From an uncultured Sinobacteraceae bacterium (lineage in GTDB: Bacteria > Pseudomonadota > Gammaproteobacteria > Steroidobacterales > Steroidobacteraceae): a DNA stretch of 55,436 bases. The notes beneath the pieces were generated by a model. That model did no database searches. It worked only from the letters and a program-made list of their open reading frames with translations, and had not been told where the DNA came from. This document shows positions 7,003 through 16,221 of this stretch, one piece after another (the first letter of the stretch is position 1; each line of letters starts with the position of its first letter). The stretch covers positions 1-55,436 of the forward strand of contig CALEKY010000028.1 in NCBI GenBank assembly GCA_937902995.1, given 5' to 3'. The translations under genes and the position numbers were made by a program.

Positions 7003-8313
7003 GTGAGCACGACGACACTAGAACGACAAGCCGCGACCCGAGAAATCACGACGACTCAGCGACTGAAATCGATCTTCGGCGGTTCGGTCGGCAACTTGGT
7101 GGAATGGTACGACTGGTACACGTACAGCGCGCTGTCGATCTACTTCGCGCAAGTATTCTTTCCCCAAGGCAATCAAACCACGCAATTGTTGAATACGGCC
7201 GCAGGCTTCGCCGTCGGTTTCATCATGCGTCCCATCGGCGCCTTCGTGCTCGGACGCTATGCCGATCGTCATGGCCGCAAGCCAGCGTTGACACTATCCG
7301 TCACTCTGATGTGCCTGGGCTCGCTCGTCATTGCGATTGCACCGGGCTATGACGTCATCGGGATCGCGGCCCCGACGATTCTCGTGCTCGCGCGTCTCCT
7401 TCAAGGCTTCAGCGTCGGCGGCGAGTACGGCACGAGCGCCACCTACATGAGCGAGATGGCCACTCCCGAGACACGCGGCTTCTATTCCGGTGTGCTGTAC
7501 GTGACCCTCGTGATGGGCCAGCTGCTCGCGCTCGGCGTGCTTCTCATTTTGCAATTCCTGGTCCTCACGCCCGAACAGCTCCAGGCGTGGGGCTGGCGCA
7601 TTCCCTTCGTGCTCGGTGCGGTTGCGGCGCTGGTTGCGCTCTACCTGCGGCGTAACATCGACGAAACCGATGCCTTCGAAAGCGCGAAGCCCGCACGACA
7701 GTCGCATGCCGGCCAGTTGCAGGTGCTCGTGCAGTATCCGCGCGAGGTGCTGACCGTCATCGGCCTGACCATGGGCGGCACGCTCTTCTTCTATGTTTTC
7801 ACGACGTACATGCAGCAATACCTCGCCAACACGGTCGGACTCTCGAAAGCCGATGCGACGCTCGTGTCCGCCTCGAGTCTGTTCATCTTCATGTTCCTGC
7901 AGCCGGCGATGGGTGCGTTGTCCGATCGTGTCGGGCGTCGAACGATGCTGATCGTGTTCGGCGTGCTCGCGCTGTTCTCGACCGTGCCGCTGATGACCGC
8001 GCTCGAGAAGGCACAGAACCTCTGGATGGCGTTCGCGCTCGTCACGACGGGCCTCTTCATTTCCTCGTTCTACAGCTCGATCAGCGCGATCGTGAAAGCC
8101 GAGCTGTTCCCCGTCGAGATTCGCGCGCTCGGTGTGGGGCTCCCCTATTCCATCGCCGTCTCCCTCTTCGGCGGCTTCGCCCCGCTCATCGGCCTGTGGT
8201 TCAAGTCGATCGGACACGAGTCGTGGTTCTATTGGTTCATCACCGCGTGTGTGTTCTGTTCGCTCCTCGTGTATATCTTCATGCCGGAGACCAAGAAGAC
8301 GTCGCGTATTTGA
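7003..8313 (+). CDS. MFS transporter, metabolite:H+ symporter (KgtP/ShiA-like)
   Basis: A 436-aa inner-membrane carrier of 12 predicted membrane segments. The beginning GGSVGNLVEWYDWYTYSAL and the loop 2-3 motif GRYADRHGRK are hallmarks of the metabolite:H+ symporter branch of the major facilitator superfamily (alpha-ketoglutarate, shikimate, proline/betaine carriers). LLQGFSVGGEYGTSATYMSEMA is the conserved segment after helix 4 of that branch. The GTG start at 7003 is preceded by GGGGACGAGA. The substrate cannot be read from the sequence; a dicarboxylate or organic acid is likely. A serine hydrolase gene follows 34 nt downstream and may share the transcript. Confidence 0.88.
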   Translation: MSTTTLERQAATREITTTQRLKSIFGGSVGNLVEWYDWYTYSALSIYFAQVFFPQGNQTTQLLNTAAGFAVGFIMRPIGAFVLGRYADRHGRKPALTLSVTLMCLGSLVIAIAPGYDVIGIAAPTILVLARLLQGFSVGGEYGTSATYMSEMATPETRGFYSGVLYVTLVMGQLLALGVLLILQFLVLTPEQLQAWGWRIPFVLGAVAALVALYLRRNIDETDAFESAKPARQSHAGQLQVLVQYPREVLTVIGLTMGGTLFFYVFTTYMQQYLANTVGLSKADATLVSASSLFIFMFLQPAMGALSDRVGRRTMLIVFGVLALFSTVPLMTALEKAQNLWMAFALVTTGLFISSFYSSISAIVKAELFPVEIRALGVGLPYSIAVSLFGGFAPLIGLWFKSIGHESWFYWFITACVFCSLLVYIFMPETKKTSRI

Positions 8314-8347
8314 CGCGACCGCGCCGATTGAGCGCGAACACTGAACG

Positions 8348-9568
8348 GTGCCTGGAATGACCTTTCGTTCGACGTCGATTTCGAGAGAGCGGCTCGCCCG
8401 CATCGACCGGCTCATGCAGAGCCGATATTTGGACACCGGCCGCTTGCCGTGCGCCGTCACGCTCGTGGAGCATCGCGGCAAGATCGTGCACGAGGGCCGA
8501 CTGGGCTACATGGACGTCGAGCGTCGCCGCCCCGTGCAGGAAGACACGATCTTTCGTATCTACTCGATGACCAAGCCCATCACGAGCATTGCTTTCATGA
8601 TGCTCGTCGAAGAAGGGCTCGTCGCGCTCGACGATCCGGTGCACCGCTACATTCCGCAATGGCGCGACTTGGGCGTGTACGAAGCAGGCTTTCTCGAGAC
8701 CTTTCGCATGCGGCGCACGAGCCGCCCGATGCGCATCATCGACCTGCTACGTCACACCTCGGGCCTGACGTACGGTTTTCAGCAGCGCACGAATGTCGAT
8801 GCGGCGTATCGCAAGCTCCAGCTCGGGGAAGTCGGCGGTTCGGTATCGCTCGACGCGATGATCGACGGGCTCGCGAAAATGCCGCTCGAGTTCTCGCCTG
8901 GCGATGCCTGGAACTATTCCGTGGCCACGGATGTGCTCGGCTGGCTGATCGGGCGCATTTCGGGCATTCCTTTCGAGCGTTTCCTCGAGGAACGAATTTT
9001 CGAGCCGCTCGGCATGCACGACACCAGTTTCCACGTGCCGGCGGAAAAAGCAGATCGCCTAGCAGCCTGCTATCGCTTCACGCCGACGGACCCAATGCGC
9101 TTGGTCGACGATCCGCAGTCGAGCAATTACTTGCGTCCTCCTGCATTCGTCTCGGGCGGCGGCGGCCTCGTCTCGACGACGGCCGACTACCTGCGCTTTA
9201 CCCGCATGCTGCTCAACGGCGGCAGTCTCGACGGCGTCCGAATCATCGGTCCCAAGACGCTCGAGCTGATGACGGCGAACCATTTGCCGGGCGGCAAGGA
9301 TCTGACGGAAATATCGGTTTCGCTGTTCACCGAAGCGACCTATGCAGGCGTCGGTTTCGGACTCGGCTTTGCGGTCACGCTCGATCCGGCACGCACGCTG
9401 TTGCCGGGAACCGCGGGTGACATCTCCTGGGGCGGCATGGCGAGCACCTATTTCTGGGTCGACCCACGCGAGGAGCTGATCGTGATCTTCATGACGCAGC
9501 TCATGCCGTCGGCGACCTATCCGCTGCGCCGCGAGCTGCGCACGCTGGTCTACTCTGCGCTCGAGTAG
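8348..9568 (+). CDS. serine hydrolase of the beta-lactamase/class C (EstB-like) family
   Basis: A 406-aa protein with the class C beta-lactamase/DD-peptidase fold signature: SMTK (73-76; nucleophile Ser73 and Lys76), Tyr190 in NYS at the YxN site, LLRHTSGLTYG (133-143), and a C-terminal WGGMAS in place of the KTG box. Such proteins are esterases, carboxypeptidases or amidases as often as beta-lactamases. There is no signal peptide, so it is probably cytoplasmic, which argues against a role in antibiotic defence. The start may be GTG 8348 or ATG 8357; both are weakly supported. Its position behind an organic-acid-type MFS carrier suggests use of an imported ester or amide, as inference only. 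Confidence 0.85.
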   Translation: MPGMTFRSTSISRERLARIDRLMQSRYLDTGRLPCAVTLVEHRGKIVHEGRLGYMDVERRRPVQEDTIFRIYSMTKPITSIAFMMLVEEGLVALDDPVHRYIPQWRDLGVYEAGFLETFRMRRTSRPMRIIDLLRHTSGLTYGFQQRTNVDAAYRKLQLGEVGGSVSLDAMIDGLAKMPLEFSPGDAWNYSVATDVLGWLIGRISGIPFERFLEERIFEPLGMHDTSFHVPAEKADRLAACYRFTPTDPMRLVDDPQSSNYLRPPAFVSGGGGLVSTTADYLRFTRMLLNGGSLDGVRIIGPKTLELMTANHLPGGKDLTEISVSLFTEATYAGVGFGLGFAVTLDPARTLLPGTAGDISWGGMASTYFWVDPREELIVIFMTQLMPSATYPLRRELRTLVYSALE

Positions 9569-9630
9569 CGCTTGCGCGCTCCGAGCCGGATCTCCATGAT
9601 CGTGCGACTCGTAATCTCGAGCGCTAAGCA

Positions 9631-10008
9631 ATGACCAAAGCACCCGCTGCGCCGCGCGATGGCGGCGGCATCGTCTACTCGACCGGAATCGGGGAGCGCT
9701 GCCCGAACTGTCTGCGCGCGATTGCCGCGTGCGTTTGCAAGAAAGGCACGCCCGGCAAACGCAGCTCCGACGGCATCGTGCGCGTGAGCCGCGAGACCGC
9801 CGGACGCAAAGGCAAAGGGGTCACGGTCATCACCGGACTCCCGCTTGCACCGAATGAGCTCGAAGCGCTCGCCACGCAGCTCAAGAAGCTCTGCGGTTCC
9901 GGCGGCACGGTCGCCAACGGACGCATCGAGATTCAGGGCGACCATCGCGACCGGCTCGTCGCAGAGCTCACCAAGCGCGGTTGGAAAGCCAAACGCGCCG
10001 GAGGTTGA
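9631..10008 (+). CDS. yciH: SUI1/eIF1-like translation factor
   Basis: A 125-aa protein with the SUI1 domain in its C-terminal two thirds (KGVTVITGLPLAPNELEALATQLK, then CGSGGTVANGRIEIQGDH and LTKRGWKAK). It resembles bacterial YciH, the counterpart of eukaryotic eIF1, which in E. coli can bind the 30S subunit and affect start-site selection and translation of a subset of genes. The N-terminal part has four cysteines (24, 27, 34, 36) as CPNC...CVC, the zinc-ribbon-like element seen in many YciH proteins. The ATG at 9631 has no strong ribosome binding site. It sits between a serine hydrolase and yceI, all on the plus strand. Confidence 0.92.
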   Translation: MTKAPAAPRDGGGIVYSTGIGERCPNCLRAIAACVCKKGTPGKRSSDGIVRVSRETAGRKGKGVTVITGLPLAPNELEALATQLKKLCGSGGTVANGRIEIQGDHRDRLVAELTKRGWKAKRAGG

Positions 10009-10098
10009 AGGGAACCCCCCGTCGCAGGAAAACTCTTACAGAACTTCGGTGGCCGGCGATCGTGCCGTGCAGCCGAACCGTCATCATCAGGAGGTCCT

Positions 10099-10680
10099 AT
10101 GATCTTGCGTGCTGCTGCAGTTTCCGTCTTGGGCTTGGCCATTCATGCGGGCGCGCTCGCCGCGCCGGTCACGTACAACATCGATTCCAGCCACACCTAT
10201 CCCAGCTTCGAGGCCGACCACATGGGCGGCCTGTCCGTGTGGCGCGGCAAATTCAACTCGACGTCCGGCACGATCACGCTCGACAAAGAAGCACAGACGG
10301 GGACCGTGGAAATCAAGATCGACGCGAGCTCGATCGACTTCGGTCACGACAAATTGAACGAGCACGCGAAAGGCGAAGACATGTTCGACGTCGCGAAGTA
10401 TCCGACTGCCACGTACACGGGCAAGCTCGTGAACTTCAAGAACGGCGCGCCGACCGAGGTGGATGGCACGCTCGAGCTGCACGGCGTGAAGAAGCCCGTG
10501 AAGCTCACGATCAACAAGTTCCTGTGCAAGCCGCACCCGATGCTGAAGAAGGAAGTGTGCGGCGCCGACGCTTCCGCCGTCATCAACCGCGAGGACTTCG
10601 GAATCTCTTACGGCAAACAGTTCGGCTTCGATATGACCGTGAAACTCGCCATTCAGGTCGAAGCCCTGAAGGCCGACTGA
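10099..10680 (+). CDS. yceI: YceI family periplasmic protein
   Basis: A 193-aa protein with a signal peptide (about residues 1-21, ending GALA) and the YceI lipocalin-like beta-barrel, which in homologues binds polyisoprenoids. The marks are YNIDSSHTYPSFEADHMGG near the start, FDVAKYPTATYTG in the middle and NREDFGISYGKQFG near the end. Two cysteines (FLCKPH, KEVCGAD) may form a disulfide in the periplasm. AGGAGGT lies 6 nt before the ATG, an almost perfect ribosome binding site. A terminator-like hairpin follows at 10694. Related YceI proteins are induced by osmotic or acid stress in E. coli; here the regulation is not visible. Confidence 0.93.
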   Translation: MILRAAAVSVLGLAIHAGALAAPVTYNIDSSHTYPSFEADHMGGLSVWRGKFNSTSGTITLDKEAQTGTVEIKIDASSIDFGHDKLNEHAKGEDMFDVAKYPTATYTGKLVNFKNGAPTEVDGTLELHGVKKPVKLTINKFLCKPHPMLKKEVCGADASAVINREDFGISYGKQFGFDMTVKLAIQVEALKAD

Positions 10681-10693
10681 ATTTTGTCCAGCG

Positions 10694-10729
10694 CGAGGAC
10701 GGTCGACCCACGTCGCCCGTCCTCGTTTC
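10694..10729 (+). terminator. terminator after yceI
   Basis: CGAGGACGG (10694-10702) pairs with CCGTCCTCG (10717-10725) around a 14-nt loop, followed by TTTCC. It lies between two genes that converge (yceI and the MFS gene on the other strand). Confidence 0.65.
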
Positions 10730-10732
10730 CAT

Positions 10733-11926
10733 TCACGACTTGGTACCGCCCGCCCCCGCTGCCGTCAGATGACGCGCCGCTTTCTCGCCCCGATACGAAC
10801 AAGCCAGCGCCGCAGCAACGAACGCGAAACCGACCCACGGCATGAATCGCGGCTCGATGAGAGTCCAGGCCGTCGCGCCAATCGACGCACCGATCGAGCC
10901 GCCCAGATAAGTCACGGATGAATTGAGCGCAATGGTCGCCGCAGCCAAACCGGGCGCTACGGCGACGAGACGCGCTTGCTGAACAGCCGGAAATCCAGCG
11001 CCGCCGAGACTCCACAAGAATTGCATGATGTAAATGCAAATGAACCACTGAGCAAACAGCGGCCAGACCAAGAACATCAAACCGGTGATGATGTTGCACT
11101 TGTAAGCAACGGCCGTCGCGCCGAGCCGGCGCACCATGCGGACGCTCAGCACGTTGCCGACCAATCCGCCGACACCGGCGACGAAGAACAGTGCTGCAAG
11201 CGCCGATCCCGTGATGCCTTGCACGGCTTTGACGATCGGCGCGATGAAACTGAACATGATCATCGTGCCGATGTTCGTGAACGCCGTGGCGAGCGTGAGC
11301 CAGCGAAGCGTCGACGACTTGAACACCCGATACCAGCGTTCGAGACCGAGCGGCGGAACGCGCACGCCGGCGGGAATCGCGCGCCAGACAAACACCGCCA
11401 CGATCAAGCTCGCCACCCCGATCGCAGCGAACGAAACGCGCCAGCCGAACTGCGAACCGACGAGCACGGACAACGGATTGCCGGCCACCGACCCGATCGC
11501 CCAGCCGATCATCAGCTTACCGAGCGTCGGCGCACGCTCCTCCTCGCTCACGAGCAGGCTCACCGTCGCTGCGACTTGCGGCGTGTACACAGCCGACGTC
11601 ACGGCCGCGAGCACGCGTGCAACCATGAGCTGATCGTAGGACTGCGCAAGCGCCGCGAAGAGATTCGCCGCGGCACACACGCCCATCGAGGCGGTGAGCA
11701 GCGTTCGGCGATCGATACGCGAACCGACGGTCGCCAGCACCGGTGCGCAAATGGCCGCCGAAATGCCGAACGCCGCAATCAGCATGCCGGCCTGTTCAAC
11801 CCCGATCTGGAGCGATTCCGCAATTTCGTTGAGCAATCCGCCGACGGCGAGAAAGCTCGTCGCGACGAAGAAATTGCCGGCGATGAGCGCGACGAGATGC
11901 GATCTGGAAAACGCTGGATTGGACAT
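10733..11926 (-). CDS. MFS efflux transporter (AraJ-like)
   Basis: A 397-aa carrier with 12 predicted membrane segments, opening with LIAGNFFVATSFLAVGGLLNEIAESL and the VGSRIDRRTLLTASM loop (motif A region, 'D-R-R-x-L'), and ending with a short loop and charged tail. It resembles the 12-segment drug or sugar efflux branch (AraJ, NepI, YdhP-type) of the major facilitator superfamily. The gene is alone on the minus strand, converging with yceI. A perfect palindrome GCGGTTGCAACCGC lies 16 nt upstream of its start and is a candidate operator. No regulator gene lies next to it. The substrate is unknown. Confidence 0.85.
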   Translation of the reverse strand: MSNPAFSRSHLVALIAGNFFVATSFLAVGGLLNEIAESLQIGVEQAGMLIAAFGISAAICAPVLATVGSRIDRRTLLTASMGVCAAANLFAALAQSYDQLMVARVLAAVTSAVYTPQVAATVSLLVSEEERAPTLGKLMIGWAIGSVAGNPLSVLVGSQFGWRVSFAAIGVASLIVAVFVWRAIPAGVRVPPLGLERWYRVFKSSTLRWLTLATAFTNIGTMIMFSFIAPIVKAVQGITGSALAALFFVAGVGGLVGNVLSVRMVRRLGATAVAYKCNIITGLMFLVWPLFAQWFICIYIMQFLWSLGGAGFPAVQQARLVAVAPGLAAATIALNSSVTYLGGSIGASIGATAWTLIEPRFMPWVGFAFVAAALACSYRGEKAARHLTAAGAGGTKS

Positions 11927-11941
11927 GCAGTTCTTGTGGGT

Positions 11942-11955
11942 GCGGTTGCAACCGC
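11942..11955. promoter_or_regulatory. perfect 14-bp palindrome, candidate operator
   Basis: GCGGTTGCAACCGC reads the same on both strands and lies 16-29 nt upstream of the ATG (11926) of the MFS efflux gene. A second GGTTGCA/TGCAACC pair overlaps it. A dimeric repressor binding there would block translation or transcription of the efflux gene. Confidence 0.45.
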
Positions 11956-12004
11956 TGCAACCGGCCTCGCGGCGCGCTGCCGAAACGAGGCTACGGCATG
12001 TTAG

Positions 12005-12045
12005 CCGATGTCGGCCCGTCTACGCCGCGACGGGTCGCACATCGG
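12005..12045 (-). terminator. stem-loop downstream of dnaE
   Basis: CCGATGT at 12005-12011 pairs with ACATCGG at 12039-12045, with a second inner helix CCCGTC/GACGGG around an 8-nt loop. It lies 11 nt behind the dnaE stop. There is no U-tract, so it may be an RNA-stabilising end or factor-dependent site rather than an intrinsic terminator. Confidence 0.5.
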
Positions 12046-12056
12046 ACTCGCAAGCT

Positions 12057-15000
12057 TCAGTGGACGTCGAGCTTCGGCGCGTAGAAGACTCGGATGCCGT
12101 CGTTGCCGACCAGCTGCGCAAGGCGCTCGGTCAACTCGCGCGTCGGCGTCACGCACCATTCTTCCGAGAAGACGAGATCGGCTCGCGCTGCAGAATTGTA
12201 GTAACGGACAGCCACCGCGCAGCGCCCGCCTCGGAATGGCCGCAGGGTCTGTTCGAGCGTCTTCGCAAATCCCGCGGGGGCATCCTTCGGCCACCGAAGC
12301 ACCAGCCGACGTGCGTATTGCTCGCGCGCCTGATCGATGTCCATGACCCGTTTCGCCGCCAAGCGCCATCCTTCGATGAACTCGTCGAACCGCAACGAGC
12401 CTTCGACGACGAGAATCGCACTTTTTGCGATCAGCGCCCGATATTGCTGGTAGGTCTCCTCGAACATCGAAGCCTCGAGCCGGCCGCTTCGATCGTCGAG
12501 CGTGAAAATGATGCGGCTGCCGCGTTTGGCGAAATCGAACACCATGCCCGCCACGGTCGCAGGCTTGCCTTGGAACCGCAGACCTTCGTTCGCCACGATC
12601 GGGCGATCGCCAGCGATGTCGGCGATGCGGCCGCTCACGATCGGCTTGACCTCATCCTCGAATTCTTCGAACGGGTGCCCGGTGAGGTACAGGCCGAGCG
12701 TCTCGCGCTCGCCGTCGAGGCGCACGCGCCGGCTCCAATCAGGAAGCGTTTCGGTCTCGAGGACGGCTGGCGCGGCCGGTGTCGGCTCCATCAACCCGAA
12801 CATGTCGTTCTGGCCGACCGCGCGTGCACGAATCGTCTGGTCGGCAAGCTGCATCGCCGCGGGAAGCGAATGCATCAAGGTCGCGCGATTCGCTCCCAGG
12901 CAGTCGCATGCACCCGATCGAATCAACGCTTCCAGCACGCGTCGATTGAGCCGGTTCGCATCGGTGCGTCGACATAGATCGTTCAAGTCGCGGTACGGTC
13001 CGTGCGCCTCGCGCTCCGCCACGATCATTTCCACGACGCCCTGCCCGACGCCTTTGATCGCACCGAGCCCATAACGAATGCTGCGTTCGCCGGAGACCGT
13101 GAACATGTAGTTCGAGCTGTTGATGTCCGGCGGCTCGACGGCCAGGCGCATGCGGCGCGCTTCGTCGATCAGCGTGACCACCTTGTCGGTCTTGTCCATA
13201 TCGGAGGACAGCACTGCCGACATGAACGCTGCCGGATAGTGCGCCTTGAGCCAAGCCGTCTGATACGACAGTAGGGCGTAGGCCGCGGAGTGCGACTTGT
13301 TGAAGCCGTAACCTGCGAACTTCTCCATCAAATCGAAGATGTGTGCGGCCGTGGCTTCCTCGACGCCGCGTTGCTTCGCGCCCTCGACGAAGATCGAGCG
13401 CTGCTTCGCCATCTCCTCGGGCTTTTTCTTGCCCATCGCACGACGCAACAGATCGGCGCCGCCGAGCGAATAGCCGGCGAGCACCTGTGCAATCTGCATC
13501 ACTTGCTCTTGGTAGAGAATGACGCCGTAGGTCGGCTGCAGCACCGGCTTGAGATCCGGATGCAGATAGTCGATCGGACCGGTCGTCTTGCCGTGCTTGC
13601 GAGCGATGAAGTCGTCGACCATGCCCGATTGCAGCGGTCCCGGTCGGAACAGCGCGACGAGCGCGACGATGTCTTCGAAACAATCCGGCTGCAGACGCCG
13701 GATGAGATCCTTCATGCCGCGGGATTCGAGCTGGAAGACAGCAGTCGTTTCGCAGCGCTTCAACAAGTCGTAGGTAGCCGGGTCGTCGAGCGGAATGGCG
13801 CCGATGTCGAGCGGCGGCTCACCCTTCGCCGCGCGCTGCTGGTTGATGATCTTGAGCGCCCAATCGATGATCGTGAGCGTGCGAAGACCGAGGAAGTCGA
13901 ACTTCACGAGCCCTGCCGCCTCGACGTCGTCCTTGTCGAATTGAGTGACGACGCTTTCCCCGTTCTCGTCGCAGAACAGCGGCGCGAAATCCGTCAGCAC
14001 GGACGGCGCGATCACGACACCGCCCGCATGCATTCCCGCGTTCCGCACGAGACCTTCGAGCGACATGGCCATGTCGATGACCATGCGCGTCTCTTCCTCG
14101 GTTTCGTAACGCCGGCGTAGCTCCTCTTCCTTGGCGAGCGCATCCTTGAGCGTAATGCCGAGCTCGAAAGGAATCAGTTTCGCGATCGAATCGGCAAAGC
14201 CGTAGCTCAGGCCGTACGCACGCGCAACGTCTCGCACGACGGCCTTCGCCGCCATCGTGCCGTACGTGATGATCTGCGAGACACGCTCGCGGCCGTAGCG
14301 TCGGGCAACGTAATCGATCACGCGGTCGCGGCCTTCCATACAGAAGTCCACGTCGAAATCGGGCATCGACACGCGCTCGGGATTCAAGAACCGCTCGAAC
14401 AGCAGGTCGTACTGCATCGGATCGAGATCCGTGATGCCGATGGCGTACGCGACGAGCGATCCCGCACCGGATCCGCGGCCTGGGCCGACGGGCACACCGT
14501 TCTCGCGCGCCCAGCGGATGAAGTCCGCGACGATCAGGAAGTAGCCCGCAAAGCCCATCTGGCAAATGACGCCGAGCTCGGTCTCGAGGCGCTTTTCATA
14601 GACCTCGCGCTCGATGGGCCGCGTCGTCGGGCCCTTCGTGAGTTGCTCGAGACGACGCTCGAGCCCACGCTGCGCTTCCTGGCGCAAGAAGGTCTCGGTC
14701 GTCATGCCCTCGGGGACCGGATAAGCCGGCAACACGGATTTGCCGAGCTTCACCTGGAGGCTGCAGCGGCGTGCGATCTCTACGGAATTCTCGATGGCCT
14801 CCGGAATGTCCTTGAAGAGCTCGGCCATCTCCTCGGGCGAACGCAGATACTGTTGCTCGCTGTAACGGCGCGGACGCTTCGGATCGTCGAGCACGACGCC
14901 GTCGTGAATGCACACGCGCACCTCGTGTGCATCGAAGTCCTCCGGCCGGATGAAACGCACATCGTTCGTCGCGACGACCGGAACGCCCATATCGATCGCA

Positions 15001-15578
15001 AGGTCGATCGCGCCTCTCAGATACGCTTCCTCGTTCGGTCGACCGGTTCGCTGCAACTCCAGGTAATAGCGGTCGCCCAACAGCTCGAGCCATCGCTCGA
15101 GGTGTGCGCGCGCCTCGTCGTAACGCCCTGCAACGATCGCGCGGCCGACATCCCCTTCGCGAGCACCCGACAGCGCAATCAAACCGGACAGCGTCTCTGC
15201 ATCGAGCCACTGACGATCGACAGTGGCGACACCTTTGACTTGACCTTCGAGATAAGACCTCGTGACGAGGCGGGTCAGATTCTTGTAGCCGATCTCGTTC
15301 TGACACAGCAGCACGAGCCGCGATGGCTCGGCACGCTCGCCCGGTTCCCGGATCAGCAGATCGACGCCGATGATGGGCTTGATGCCCGCAGCCTGCGCAG
15401 CGCGATAGAACTTCACCATCGCGAACAGATTGCACTGATCGGTCAGCGCGACGGCCGGCATGCGCATCTTCGCTACCGTGTCCATCAAGCCGGGGATGTT
15501 CTCCCCTTCGCTCGTGATGCGCACGACGCTGTCGACGAGCGAGTATTCGGTGTGTAGATGCAGGTGAACGAAACTCAT
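12057..15578 (-). CDS. dnaE: DNA polymerase III, alpha subunit
   Basis: The 1173-aa replicative polymerase chain that does most chromosome synthesis. The beginning FVHLHLHTEYSLVDS is the PHP domain. PDFDVDFCMEGRDRVIDYV, near residue 400, carries the two catalytic Asp of the palm. The middle part has GKSHAAAYALLSYQTAWLKAHYPA, and the C-terminus has an OB-fold and tau-binding region. Length agrees with the 1160 aa of E. coli. I chose the ATG at 15578, 13 nt behind the rnhB stop, because it gives the usual MSFVHLHLHTEYSL beginning; a longer reading to 15620 would overlap rnhB. It is the last gene of the lpxB-rnhB-dnaE group; accA, usually next, lies 9 kb away. Confidence 0.98.
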   Translation of the reverse strand: MSFVHLHLHTEYSLVDSVVRITSEGENIPGLMDTVAKMRMPAVALTDQCNLFAMVKFYRAAQAAGIKPIIGVDLLIREPGERAEPSRLVLLCQNEIGYKNLTRLVTRSYLEGQVKGVATVDRQWLDAETLSGLIALSGAREGDVGRAIVAGRYDEARAHLERWLELLGDRYYLELQRTGRPNEEAYLRGAIDLAIDMGVPVVATNDVRFIRPEDFDAHEVRVCIHDGVVLDDPKRPRRYSEQQYLRSPEEMAELFKDIPEAIENSVEIARRCSLQVKLGKSVLPAYPVPEGMTTETFLRQEAQRGLERRLEQLTKGPTTRPIEREVYEKRLETELGVICQMGFAGYFLIVADFIRWARENGVPVGPGRGSGAGSLVAYAIGITDLDPMQYDLLFERFLNPERVSMPDFDVDFCMEGRDRVIDYVARRYGRERVSQIITYGTMAAKAVVRDVARAYGLSYGFADSIAKLIPFELGITLKDALAKEEELRRRYETEEETRMVIDMAMSLEGLVRNAGMHAGGVVIAPSVLTDFAPLFCDENGESVVTQFDKDDVEAAGLVKFDFLGLRTLTIIDWALKIINQQRAAKGEPPLDIGAIPLDDPATYDLLKRCETTAVFQLESRGMKDLIRRLQPDCFEDIVALVALFRPGPLQSGMVDDFIARKHGKTTGPIDYLHPDLKPVLQPTYGVILYQEQVMQIAQVLAGYSLGGADLLRRAMGKKKPEEMAKQRSIFVEGAKQRGVEEATAAHIFDLMEKFAGYGFNKSHSAAYALLSYQTAWLKAHYPAAFMSAVLSSDMDKTDKVVTLIDEARRMRLAVEPPDINSSNYMFTVSGERSIRYGLGAIKGVGQGVVEMIVAEREAHGPYRDLNDLCRRTDANRLNRRVLEALIRSGACDCLGANRATLMHSLPAAMQLADQTIRARAVGQNDMFGLMEPTPAAPAVLETETLPDWSRRVRLDGERETLGLYLTGHPFEEFEDEVKPIVSGRIADIAGDRPIVANEGLRFQGKPATVAGMVFDFAKRGSRIIFTLDDRSGRLEASMFEETYQQYRALIAKSAILVVEGSLRFDEFIEGWRLAAKRVMDIDQAREQYARRLVLRWPKDAPAGFAKTLEQTLRPFRGGRCAVAVRYYNSAARADLVFSEEWCVTPTRELTERLAQLVGNDGIRVFYAPKLDVH

Positions 15579-15591
15579 CGCGCGCTCGGGC

Positions 15592-16221
15592 TCAGGAAGC
15601 GAGCGCAAAACGTTGCGCAACGAGCCGCACCGGCTCGAAGCTGCGTCGATGAAGCGGCGATGGACCGAATGCCTCGAGCATGTCGTAGTGCTGCGGGGTG
15701 CCGTATCCCTTGTGCACGGCGAATCCGTACTGCGGATAGATCTTGTCGAATCCGATCATCATGCGATCCCGCGTCACCTTCGCGAGGATCGATGCGGCGC
15801 CGATGCAAGTGCGCAGCGCATCGCCGTCGATGATGGCCTCGAACGTGCAATCGAGCTTGAGCCCTGCAAACGAAGGACAACGATTGCCGTCGATCTGGAC
15901 GTGCGCCGGTGGAATTCTGAGTCCGATCAATGCGCGGCGCATCGCGAGATGCGTCGCTTCGAGAATGTTGAGCGCATCGATCTCCTCGACATCCGCCCAG
16001 GCAACCGACCAAGCGAGCGCGTGCGCTTGAATTTTCTTCGCCAACGCTTCGCGCTCCTCGGGATCGAGCTGCTTGGAATCGCGGATGCCGCGAATACGCC
16101 GTTTCGGATCGAGAATGACGGCCGCCGCGACCACCGGACCCGCGAGCGGACCGCGCCCGGCTTCGTCGACTCCGGCGCACAAGCCCTGGCGCATCAACTT
16201 CAGTCCGAGTTGCTCCGTCAT
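15592..16221 (-). CDS. rnhB: ribonuclease HII
   Basis: A 209-aa enzyme that cuts RNA in RNA/DNA hybrids and removes single ribonucleotides from DNA. The motif CAGVDEAGRGPLAGPVVAAAVIL carries the two first acidic catalytic residues (Asp19, Glu20); a further Asp lies in the VQIDGNRCP segment and another in the IDGDALRTCIGAASILAKVTRD segment. The conserved KGYGTPQHYDMLEAFGPSPLHRRSFEPVR end is present. Its start ATG (16221) overlaps the stop of lpxB by 4 nt (ATGA), so the two are coupled. Length equals the family norm. Confidence 0.97.
   Translation of the reverse strand: MTEQLGLKLMRQGLCAGVDEAGRGPLAGPVVAAAVILDPKRRIRGIRDSKQLDPEEREALAKKIQAHALAWSVAWADVEEIDALNILEATHLAMRRALIGLRIPPAHVQIDGNRCPSFAGLKLDCTFEAIIDGDALRTCIGAASILAKVTRDRMMIGFDKIYPQYGFAVHKGYGTPQHYDMLEAFGPSPLHRRSFEPVRLVAQRFALAS

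Noticed and set aside
8348..9568. Antibiotic resistance beta-lactamase
   Set aside because: There is no signal peptide and no KTG box; the family is mostly esterases and peptidases.
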